From Chromatiaceae bacterium (lineage in GTDB: Bacteria; Pseudomonadota; Gammaproteobacteria; Chromatiales; Chromatiaceae), in assembly GCA_012962365.1 (NCBI GenBank), contig DTXR01000043.1, forward strand, positions 1-10,788: DNA of 10,788 nt. Direction: 5' to 3'. The notes beneath the pieces were generated by a model. That model searched no databases, had not been told where the DNA came from, and saw only the letters and a list, made by a program, of their open reading frames with translations. Position 1 is the first letter of the stretch. Each line of letters begins with the position of its first letter. The position numbers and the translations under genes are program-made. Below, in pieces: positions 1-6,070 of the stretch.

Positions 1-1033
1 CGCGGATCGCCAGGGTCAGGGTTTGGGTACCACCCACGCCGCCCATGCTGGCGACGATGGGCATGAGCACAGCCAGGGCCACGATACGATCCAACGTACT
101 TTCGAAGTGACCAATGACCCAGGACGCGAGAAAAGCGGTGAGTAGGTTGATACCCAGCCACAGGGCGCGGCGCTTGCTGCTTTCCATTACAGGCGCGAAC
201 ATGTCCTCATCCTCGGACAGACCGGCGCTGCCCATGAAATGGTGCTCGCCTTCCTCGCGGATCAGATCCACCACGTCATCCACGGTGATCCGTCCCACCA
301 GTTGTCCGTTGTCATTCACTACCGGTGCTGATAGCAGGTCGTATTGCTCGAAGCGTCGTGCCACATCGGCATCGCTGGTCATGGCATTGAAGGGCTGTAC
401 GCCCAGGCTCATGACTTCAGCAACGGTTTCCTGGGGATCATGGGTGACCAGATCAGCCAGACGCAGGGTGCCCAGGTATTTGTCCTCACGATTCGTGACG
501 AACAGTTGGTCCGTATCCCGTGGAACGTTCTCACCGAGTTGACGCAGGTAGCGCAAAACCACATCCAGGGTCACTTCCGGGCGCACCGTCACCGTATCGG
601 TGTTCATCAGGCCGCCGGCGGTGTCCTCCGGGTAGGAGAGCACCGTCTCCAGGCGGCGCCTGTCCTGTTCGCTGAGCGACTCCATGACCTCCTTGGTCAC
701 ATCGGAGGGCAGTTCCTGGATGAAGTCCGCCAAGTCGTCCACGTCCATGTGTTCGGTGGCGGCGACGATGTCGTTCTGATCCATGTTCTGGATCAGTTCG
801 TTCCTCACGTTCTCCGTGAGTTCCATGAGGGTTTCGCCGTCCTGTTCCGTATCCAGCAGATCCCAGAGAATCTGGCGCTGATTCAGGGGAAGCGCTTCCA
901 GGACATGGGCAACCTCGGCTGGCTGAAGTTTCTTCAGCAGCTTGGCCGCTTCCCGCCAGGCGTCCTGATCTAGGTATTCCTGGATCTGTTCCAGACGGGA
1001 AACTTCGCTTTCGGTTGTTGCCGGGGTGGTCAT
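1..1033 (-). CDS. mgtE: MgtE magnesium channel/transporter, N-terminal part (cut by left window edge)
   Basis: Inner-membrane Mg2+ channel/transporter of the MgtE family (SLC41-related), gated by cytosolic Mg2+. The visible 344 residues run from the start to the first membrane helices; about 100 C-terminal residues of the usual ~450 lie outside the window. Residues ~15-135 form the helical MgtE N domain. Two CBS domains follow at ~140-197 (beginning LMNTDTVTV) and ~206-262. A plug-helix region with acidic residues (EDEDMF) precedes the first transmembrane helix (~290-308). The segment LMPIVASMGGVGGTQTLT (~323-340) matches the conserved pore signature of the family, where many members have GGNAG. 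The ATG is the only start in frame: an upstream TAA at 1076-1078 closes the frame. Its ribosome binding site is weak. The gene is divergent from the transglycosylase gene. Family assignment is secure; transport itself is inferred. Confidence 0.95.
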   Translation of the reverse strand, partial: MTTPATTESEVSRLEQIQEYLDQDAWREAAKLLKKLQPAEVAHVLEALPLNQRQILWDLLDTEQDGETLMELTENVRNELIQNMDQNDIVAATEHMDVDDLADFIQELPSDVTKEVMESLSEQDRRRLETVLSYPEDTAGGLMNTDTVTVRPEVTLDVVLRYLRQLGENVPRDTDQLFVTNREDKYLGTLRLADLVTHDPQETVAEVMSLGVQPFNAMTSDADVARRFEQYDLLSAPVVNDNGQLVGRITVDDVVDLIREEGEHHFMGSAGLSEDEDMFAPVMESSKRRALWLGINLLTAFLASWVIGHFESTLDRIVALAVLMPIVASMGGVGGTQTLTLAIR

Positions 1034-1199
1034 GTCCGTGTTGAAAAGGTCTGCGCTTGTGGCGATAAATGCTTTTTAGTTTAGCAGTTTGAGTTTATTT
1101 ATTCAGATTGGTTCGAGAGTGGGTTTGAGGTGGCCTGCAGAAGCCGTTGAATTCGTCGCTGCGATATACTATGAAGATCGATAAGGAAATAAACTGCAA
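1034..1199. promoter_or_regulatory. Divergent promoter region between mgtE and the Sel1-transglycosylase gene
   Basis: This 166-nt AT-richer spacer separates two divergent genes and must hold promoters for both unless transcription enters from further away. Leftwards (mgtE), a candidate sigma-70 promoter reads CTGAAT (complement of 1101-1106), 17 nt, then TAAACT (complement of 1078-1083), which puts the start of transcription near 1071. Rightwards, TATACT at 1165-1170 is a good -10 box, but no convincing -35 lies 16-19 nt upstream. AAGGA at 1183-1187 is the likely ribosome binding site for the rightward gene, 12 nt before its ATG, which is somewhat long. No Mg2+ riboswitch structure was recognised by eye. 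The boxes are consensus matches only. Confidence 0.45.
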
Positions 1200-2156
1200 A
1201 TGACCGTTGATGGCACCAAAAGGAAAAAAGAGCAGCTCCTGTGCTTCGGGAGCGTGTTACTGCTTGTCCTGCTGTCCGGTTTCTCTGGCGCTTTCGCAAA
1301 GGAACTGTTGTTGCCCCTGGACGAGTTGCATGACCTTGCGAATAAGGGAAATGCCCAGGCGCAGTTTTCCCTGGGGGTGGCCTATGAATACGGTGAGGGG
1401 GTCGATAAATCACCACAGGAAGCAAGAAGCTGGTATTGCCGGGCGGCGTTTCAGGGACTGGAAGATGCCTGGTACAACCTTGGCTGGATGTATGTCAATG
1501 GCCATGGAGTTGCGTCTGACGACGATGTTGCCCGCTACTGGCTGGTCAAATCTGCGGCGGCTGGCAATGCCCAGGCGGGGCAGGTGCTGCGCATGATCGG
1601 CGGCAAGGTAAGTAAGAAAAACGGCTGCAATCATGTGGCCAACCTCTCCTGGCTGCAGCGGCGATGTGTTGATCGGGAATGTCGCGCCACCGTGAGAAAG
1701 GTTGAAGATCTGTCACGGGAATATGACCTGGATGCCAATCTGGTGCTGTCCATCATTCGCGTGGAATCCGGTTTCAACGCCCACGCTCGCTCACCCAAAG
1801 GTGCGTCCGGACTTATGCAGCTGATCCCTCAAACTGCCGTGCGTTTCGGTGTTCGCGACATCTGGGATGTGGAGCAGAACCTCCGGGGTGGCATGGCGTA
1901 CCTGCGCTGGCTGCTGGCCTACTTCCGTGGTGATCTGGCCAAGGCGCTGGCGGGTTACAATGCCGGTGAGCAACGGGTGCTGCAATATGGTGGCGTGCCG
2001 CCCTATCAGGAAACCCGCGCCTATGTAAAACGGATCATTCGCTATTACGGCAAATCCTTTCATCGCTATGACCTTCGCTGGCTTGACGGTACCGAATCGC
2101 CGGCACAAGGCCTGGTCAGCGGCCGGGAAGCGGCCTCGCCTGCCGGTAAAGGCTGA
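1200..2156 (+). CDS. Secreted Sel1-repeat lytic transglycosylase (SLT domain)
   Basis: Predicted periplasmic murein lytic transglycosylase of 318 aa, which would cleave the MurNAc-GlcNAc bond of peptidoglycan to give 1,6-anhydro ends. A Sec signal peptide is clear: a basic n-region (TKRKK), a hydrophobic core at ~13-30 and an AFA|KE cleavage site after residue 33. No lipobox is seen. Residues ~48-122 hold two Sel1-like repeats (NAQAQFSLGVAYEYGEGV and DAWYNLGWMYVNGHGV). The SLT domain spans ~163-285 with catalytic Glu189 in RVESGFN, the GASGLMQLIPQTA motif (201-213) and AGYNAGEQRVLQYGGVPPY (251-269), typical of Slt70-like family 1 enzymes. Four cysteines remain in the mature protein (80, 143, 156, 161) and could form disulfides. 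This start is chosen because it gives the full signal peptide. The gene converges on ptsI with a 14-nt gap, and no terminator is visible between them. The precise subfamily name is uncertain. Confidence 0.9.
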   Translation: MTVDGTKRKKEQLLCFGSVLLLVLLSGFSGAFAKELLLPLDELHDLANKGNAQAQFSLGVAYEYGEGVDKSPQEARSWYCRAAFQGLEDAWYNLGWMYVNGHGVASDDDVARYWLVKSAAAGNAQAGQVLRMIGGKVSKKNGCNHVANLSWLQRRCVDRECRATVRKVEDLSREYDLDANLVLSIIRVESGFNAHARSPKGASGLMQLIPQTAVRFGVRDIWDVEQNLRGGMAYLRWLLAYFRGDLAKALAGYNAGEQRVLQYGGVPPYQETRAYVKRIIRYYGKSFHRYDLRWLDGTESPAQGLVSGREAASPAGKG

Positions 2157-2157
2157 T

Positions 2158-2187
2158 ATTCGACGAGGGCTTATTCGACGAGGGCTT
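2158..2187. repeat. Perfect 15-bp tandem duplication at the ptsI stop codon
   Basis: ATTCGACGAGGGCTT occurs twice back to back, at 2158-2172 and 2173-2187. The right copy encodes the last ALVE residues of enzyme I, and the TAA stop (2171-2173 on the minus strand) is formed exactly at the junction of the two copies. The left copy lies in the gap between ptsI and the converging transglycosylase gene and does not touch the latter's stop codon. It looks like a replication-slippage duplication, though its age cannot be judged from one genome. Confidence 0.9.
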
Positions 2188-3898
2188 GCGTGGCCGGTTC
2201 GAGATCTTCGTTTAACAGATTCTGCAGCAGTCCCGCCGTCTTTTTTTCCAGTTGGGAGATATTGAGACTGCGTATCAACTGCTTTGCTTCGGGTAGGGAG
2301 GCCGGATGCATACTCAGGCTCTTCAGCCCCATGCCCAGCAACAGGGGGATGTACTTGGGCGTGCCGGCCATTTCGCCGCACATGGCCACGGGCTTGCCGC
2401 AGGTGATGCCCGCCTGCACGACCTGCTGAATGAGCATGATGACCGCGGGGTGCAGGGCATCGTAGAGGTGGTTCACCGCATCGTCGGCGCGATCCACCGC
2501 CAATGTGTATTGGATGAGATCATTGGTGCCGATGGAGAGAAAGTCGAACAGCCGCGCGAAACTTTCCGCCGTCAGCGCGGCGGCGGGTGTTTCTATCATG
2601 GCGCCGATGGGAAGATCCGGGTCGATCGCCACATCCTGATCCCGCAGCGACTGACGTTCCTCGTCGATGATCTGCCGGGCTTGTCTGGCTTCCCACAGGT
2701 TGGTGAGCATGGGTAGCATTATGCGCACCTTACCCAAGGCGGAAACACGCAGGATGGCGCGTACCTGTATGCGGAAGATGTCGGTTTCCTTCAGGCAGAG
2801 GCGAATGGCGCGCAGGCCCAGGGCCGGGTTGGTGCAGGTCACAGGTTCAGGCTGATGCTCGCATTGTTTGTCGGCGCCCAGGTCCAGGGTGCGAATGGTC
2901 ACCAGCCGTTTGCCCATGCCTTCCACTACCTGTTTGTAGGCCAGAAAATGTTCTTCTTCTGTGGGCAGTTCTTCCCGGTTCATGTACAGGAATTCGGTGC
3001 GGTACAGACCAACCCCGCAGCCGCCGCCTTCGATTGCGGGTTCCGTGTCTTCCGGCAGTTCTATGTTGGCCAGCAGCTCGATTTGCCGCCCGTCCAGTGA
3101 CAGGGCCGGCATATCCCGAAGGTTATTCAGGGCGCGGCGGTGCGCCAGTTCCTGTTCCAGGCGTTGGCGGAAGAACAGCAGACAGGTGTTGTCGCAGTTG
3201 GCCAGCACGCTGCCGTGCCTGGCGTCGATCACCACCAGTTCCCCGGAATGAAGCTGATCAGTGGCGCCGTGGGCGCCCACCACGGCGGGAATGCCCAGGC
3301 TACGGGCCAAGATGGCGGTATGGGACATGGGGCTGCCAAAGTCTGTGATGAAGCCGGTAGCGCCGCGCTGATGCAGCATGATGGCATCGGCCGGGGTGAG
3401 GTCTTCGGAGACGATGATGTGTCCGGCGATATCGGCCGGGTCGCTGTTTCTGCCGCCCTGCAGGATTTTCAGGATGCGGTTGACCACGTGATCCAGATCG
3501 TCTTTGCGCGTGCGCAGGTAGGCGTCTTCCATGTCCTCGAAGACCCGAAGCAGCTGGTTGCGGCGCAGCTGCAGCGCCCATTCGGCGGAGCAGCCTTCCT
3601 CGCGGATGGTCTGGGTCGGCGCCTCTGAGATGGCCTTGTCCTGAAGCATGAGCAGATGGGTGTCGATGAATTCGAGGATGTCAGGAGGCGTGTCCGCTGG
3701 TATCTGTTTGCGGATTTCCCGCAACTGTCCGGCGGCTTCGGCGACAGCGTTGAAGAAGCGTTGGACTTCTTCCTCGATCCGATTTTGCGCCACCATGCCC
3801 GGTTCGGCCTGAATGCTGCCCCTGGAGAGCATCAGCACCTTGCCGATGGCGGTGCTGATGCTGGTATCGACACCGATGCCCTGAAGCGCCAGTGTCAT
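2171..3898 (-). CDS. ptsI: Enzyme I of the phosphotransferase system (PEP-protein phosphotransferase)
   Basis: Cytoplasmic enzyme I, 575 aa, the usual length of canonical EI. It autophosphorylates from PEP and passes phosphate to HPr. The active-site His193 lies in GSPMSHTAILARSLGIPAVVG (188-208). Residues ~40-145 are the HPr-binding helical part. The PEP-binding barrel carries LYRTEFLYM (298-306), IETPAA (435-440), the signature FLSIGTNDLIQYTLAVDR (453-470) and CGEMAG with the proton-donor Cys507. There is no N-terminal GAF domain, so this is EI rather than the nitrogen-type PtsP. It overlaps ptsH by 4 nt (ATGA), with GGAG at the complement of 3906-3909 as its ribosome binding site. It is the last gene of the rpoN-to-ptsI run. 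Without sugar EIIB/EIIC genes nearby, a regulatory role is inferred. Confidence 0.97.
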   Translation of the reverse strand: MTLALQGIGVDTSISTAIGKVLMLSRGSIQAEPGMVAQNRIEEEVQRFFNAVAEAAGQLREIRKQIPADTPPDILEFIDTHLLMLQDKAISEAPTQTIREEGCSAEWALQLRRNQLLRVFEDMEDAYLRTRKDDLDHVVNRILKILQGGRNSDPADIAGHIIVSEDLTPADAIMLHQRGATGFITDFGSPMSHTAILARSLGIPAVVGAHGATDQLHSGELVVIDARHGSVLANCDNTCLLFFRQRLEQELAHRRALNNLRDMPALSLDGRQIELLANIELPEDTEPAIEGGGCGVGLYRTEFLYMNREELPTEEEHFLAYKQVVEGMGKRLVTIRTLDLGADKQCEHQPEPVTCTNPALGLRAIRLCLKETDIFRIQVRAILRVSALGKVRIMLPMLTNLWEARQARQIIDEERQSLRDQDVAIDPDLPIGAMIETPAAALTAESFARLFDFLSIGTNDLIQYTLAVDRADDAVNHLYDALHPAVIMLIQQVVQAGITCGKPVAMCGEMAGTPKYIPLLLGMGLKSLSMHPASLPEAKQLIRSLNISQLEKKTAGLLQNLLNEDLEPATQALVE

Positions 3899-4164
3899 TC
3901 TTCTTCTCCGAAGCCGTTTTGAATCAACGCGAGGATGGCCTGTAATGCCGCAGCTTCGTCGCTGCCATCGGTGAGGACGTTGATTTCCGTGCCTTTGCTG
4001 GCAGCGAGCATCATCACGCCCATGATGCTCTTGCCGTTGATGCGGTTGTCGCCTTTTTCCAGATAGACCTCGGCAGAGAATTTGCTGGCGGTGCTCACCA
4101 GCTTAGCTGCTGCCCGGGCATGCAGGCCGAGCCTGTTGGGGATGACGACCGGGGCAACCTTCAT
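3895..4164 (-). CDS. ptsH: HPr phosphocarrier protein
   Basis: HPr, 89 aa, the standard family size. It carries phosphate from enzyme I to EIIA proteins. The EI-dependent site is His15 in NRLGLHARAAAK (10-21), with the conserved Arg17. The regulatory serine is Ser46 in INGKSIMGVMMLAA (42-55), the site used by HPr kinase/phosphorylase, matching the hprK gene two genes upstream. Such a fit of HPr Ser46 and HprK is the known arrangement in proteobacteria carrying hprK. The start codon overlaps the EIIA stop by 4 nt. A near-perfect Shine-Dalgarno, GAGGAGG (complement of 4172-4178), sits 7 nt before the ATG inside the EIIA coding tail, which suggests high translation within the operon. The acidic C-terminus (GFGEEE) is a mild peculiarity. 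Confidence 0.97.
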   Translation of the reverse strand: MKVAPVVIPNRLGLHARAAAKLVSTASKFSAEVYLEKGDNRINGKSIMGVMMLAASKGTEINVLTDGSDEAAALQAILALIQNGFGEEE

Positions 4165-4568
4165 TCGGTAGCCTCCTCTCCCGCCCGGGAGATCTGTATG
4201 CCGCGTATGCCGCCTTCTGCAGCCTTGTGGGTCAATGCCTGGAGATCATCGCCGGGATAGTTGAATACCCGGATGAGCATGGGCAGGTTGAGGCCGGATA
4301 CCACGTTGGCGGGCATTTCCCGCGTCAGTTGGCAGGCCATGTTGCTGGGTGTGGCGCCGAAAGCATCGGTGAGGATGAGAACGCCCCTGCCTTCATCGAG
4401 GCGTTTGGCGGCGTCCAGAACCTGTTGCTGCAGCTGCAGCGTGTCGCATTGCAACGGGATGTCCATGCAGGTTATCTGCAAGGGGCATGAGCCGACGAGC
4501 TTGCAGGCATTGTTCAGCAGCGTTTCGCCGATGCCGGGGTGGGTTACCAGAAGGACACCGATGCTCAT
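4161..4568 (-). CDS. Mannose-family PTS EIIA domain protein (stand-alone)
   Basis: A 135-aa single-domain EIIA of the mannose/fructose/sorbose (EIIA-Man) fold, a cytosolic phosphoacceptor from HPr~P. The phosphorylated His10 lies in LLVTHPGIGE (6-15). The conserved Asp68 lies in ILTDAFGATPSNMA (65-78), equivalent to the paired Asp of ManX. E. coli ManX fuses this domain to EIIB; here the protein stops after EIIA, and no EIIB, EIIC or EIID gene follows. Its partners are therefore probably regulatory. It overlaps hprK upstream and ptsH downstream by 4 nt each. GAGGAA (complement of 4577-4582), 8 nt before the ATG, is its ribosome binding site. Stand-alone EIIA-Man proteins next to HPr and EI occur in many proteobacteria, but their targets are mostly unknown. 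Confidence 0.93.
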   Translation of the reverse strand: MSIGVLLVTHPGIGETLLNNACKLVGSCPLQITCMDIPLQCDTLQLQQQVLDAAKRLDEGRGVLILTDAFGATPSNMACQLTREMPANVVSGLNLPMLIRVFNYPGDDLQALTHKAAEGGIRGIQISRAGEEATE

Positions 4569-5512
4569 GAGCTGTTTTCCTCGATGGCCTGCTGCTGACG
4601 CTGGATGAACAGCTCTGCTGCATCATAACCCTTGAGTTTGAGGATATGGTTTCGTACCGCAGTTTCCACCAGTATGGCCAGGTTGCGGCCAGGCGCCACG
4701 GGCACCGTGATTTCGGGAATGTCCACGCCCAGTACGCTGCGGTAGCGGCCTGCGCCGCGCAGGCGTTCCATGTCCGCGATCTCCTGCAGTTTCATGCGCT
4801 TGAGGTGCACGATCAGGTGCAGGTATTTGCTGCGTTTGGTGGCGCTGTCGCCGAACATGGCGGGAATGTTGAGGATACCCAGACCGCGCACTTCAAGAAA
4901 CTCGCGCAGCAGGGGCGGGCAGCTGCCGCTGACGATGTCAGGTGCGATGCGGCGAAATTCCGTGACATCGTCCGCGATCAGTCGATGGCCGCGGATGATC
5001 AGTTCCAGGGCCAGCTCGCTCTTGCCCACGGCGGAATGGCCGGTGAGCAGCACCCCCATGCCCAGTACTTCGAGGAAAACGCCGTGCAGGTTGGTCTTTC
5101 TGGCGAAGAAGCGGGCGGAGTAATACTGCAGGTTGTCCAGCACCTGGGCATCTTTGAGCGAAGATGCCAGCAGGGGAACGTGGTGTTGGTTCGACAGTGT
5201 TTCCAGCGCCTTGAGGGGCTTTAGCCGGTTGCTCAGGATGATGGCGGCGGGTTCTGCGGCAAACAGGCGTTTCAGCGCTGCCCGCTGGTCTTCGGCATTC
5301 AGGCTGGTGAGGTATTTCTTTTCCTTGGGGCCGATGATCTGTACTGGACTGGGATGAATATAGTTCAGTGGGCCGGCAATGATGGGGTCTGATTTTTCGA
5401 TGTCGACACCGAAGATGGTGTTTCCAGTTCCTTTTTCTCCGGCCAGCAGGCGCAGGCGCAGGCGCACCTGCAAGGTGTCCAGCAGATCCTTAACTGTGAT
5501 CTGATGCTGCAT
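4565..5512 (-). CDS. hprK: HPr kinase/phosphorylase
   Basis: Bifunctional HPr(Ser) kinase/phosphorylase, 315 aa, normal length. It phosphorylates or dephosphorylates HPr on Ser46. The N-terminal domain (~1-130) starts ITVKDLL. The C-terminal kinase domain has the conserved His143 (NLHGVFLEV), a Walker A GHSAVGKSE (158-166), Asp181-Asp182 (IADDV) and the family signature EVRGLGILNI (207-216). The fourth P-loop residue is Ala, where most homologues have Gly. An unusual Arg-Leu alternation, VRLRLRL (16-22), is encoded by an 18-bp hexanucleotide repeat. The start overlaps the end of ptsN by 23 nt and has no strong Shine-Dalgarno, suggesting translational coupling to ptsN. In related loci rapZ usually follows hprK; here the EIIA gene follows directly. 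Confidence 0.96.
   Translation of the reverse strand: MQHQITVKDLLDTLQVRLRLRLLAGEKGTGNTIFGVDIEKSDPIIAGPLNYIHPSPVQIIGPKEKKYLTSLNAEDQRAALKRLFAAEPAAIILSNRLKPLKALETLSNQHHVPLLASSLKDAQVLDNLQYYSARFFARKTNLHGVFLEVLGMGVLLTGHSAVGKSELALELIIRGHRLIADDVTEFRRIAPDIVSGSCPPLLREFLEVRGLGILNIPAMFGDSATKRSKYLHLIVHLKRMKLQEIADMERLRGAGRYRSVLGVDIPEITVPVAPGRNLAILVETAVRNHILKLKGYDAAELFIQRQQQAIEENSS
5447..5464. repeat. Hexanucleotide tandem repeat (CAGGCG x3) inside hprK
   Basis: Three perfect copies of CAGGCG lie in the hprK coding region and encode the alternating Leu-Arg stretch around residues 17-22. Changes of whole units would stay in frame. It is short and may be chance codon reuse. Confidence 0.8.
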
Positions 5513-5969
5513 CAGGCAGGGGTGGCGGACAAAGCAGGTGCGATACTTGCTCGGGGCTGGTGGCGTGGCGCACCTGTGTGCAAAGCTGGGGATTGTTGAA
5601 CAGTTTGGCCAGTTCTGCCAGCAATTCCAGATGGGCTTCCGTCGCCTGTTCAGGCACCAGCAGGCCGAAGATCAGGTCTACGGGCTTGTTGTCCAGGGCG
5701 TCGAAATCGATCCCTTCATTCAATTGCAGGAAAGCGCCAGTGGGCTTGTTTATACCCTTGATTCTCGCATGGGGCAGGGCGATGCCATGATTCATGCCGG
5801 TGCTCCCCAGTCGCTCACGATCCAGCAGCTTTTCATAGATGGCTTCGGCTGGAGGAGCGTTGGTGCCGGCGGCCAGGAGGTCGGCTACTACTTCCAGCAC
5901 CCGTTTCTTGCTCGAAGCGGTGTTGGACAGGCTGATCTGGTCCAGCTGCAACAAATCTTCAGGTAACAT
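5490..5969 (-). CDS. ptsN: Nitrogen-regulatory EIIA (EIIA-Ntr, PtsN)
   Basis: EIIA of the fructose/mannitol family, 159 aa, close to the ~155-163 aa of known PtsN. It accepts phosphate from HPr or NPr and acts as a regulator; in E. coli its unphosphorylated form affects K+ transport and other targets. The phosphorylated His67 lies in NHGIALPHARIKGI (60-73). The sequence RERLGSTG (51-58) just before it is also typical. The frame stays open upstream to an ATG at 6062, but that 31-residue extension would be encoded by the hairpin spacer and has no family resemblance. MLPEDLLQLDQIS is therefore chosen as the start, though it lacks a strong ribosome binding site. The gene follows hpf by 101 nt and overlaps hprK by 23 nt. 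The position after rpoN-hpf is conserved in proteobacteria. Confidence 0.95.
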   Translation of the reverse strand: MLPEDLLQLDQISLSNTASSKKRVLEVVADLLAAGTNAPPAEAIYEKLLDRERLGSTGMNHGIALPHARIKGINKPTGAFLQLNEGIDFDALDNKPVDLIFGLLVPEQATEAHLELLAELAKLFNNPQLCTQVRHATSPEQVSHLLCPPPLPDAASDHS

Positions 5970-5987
5970 GATGTTTGACAGGTTCTG

Positions 5988-6019
5988 GGAATCTCCTGAG
6001 CCTGGGCTCAGGAGATTCC
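5988..6019. repeat. Perfect inverted repeat (15-bp arms, 2-nt centre) between hpf and ptsN
   Basis: GGAATCTCCTGAGCC at 5988-6002 and its exact complement at 6005-6019 enclose TG. In minus-strand mRNA this gives a strong stem ending 18 nt before the ptsN ATG. There is no U-tract after it on either strand, so it is not a standard intrinsic terminator. The 3' arm contains AGGAG, 24 nt before the ATG, too far to be an ordinary ribosome binding site. It could stabilise or process the rpoN-hpf transcript, limit read-through into ptsN, bind a dimeric protein as DNA, or be one copy of a genome-wide palindromic element. Only the palindrome itself is seen directly. Confidence 0.85.
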
Positions 6020-6070
6020 GGCGAGTCGGAAGGCTCGCAGCCCCGGCTGGCCGTAGCTGCAATCACCGGA

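Noticed and set aside
344..973. 209-aa plus-strand frame opposite mgtE
   Set aside because: mgtE on the minus strand has clear MgtE N and CBS domains; this frame is its His/Val-rich shadow, with no domain and no ribosome binding site.
1791..2381. 196-aa minus-strand frame spanning the ptsI-transglycosylase junction
   Set aside because: It overlaps two genes with complete motifs in other frames and shows no family resemblance.
5970..6062. Longer PtsN start at 6062 adding 31 residues
   Set aside because: The added residues are translated from the hairpin spacer and do not resemble PtsN N-termini; family length fits the 5969 start.
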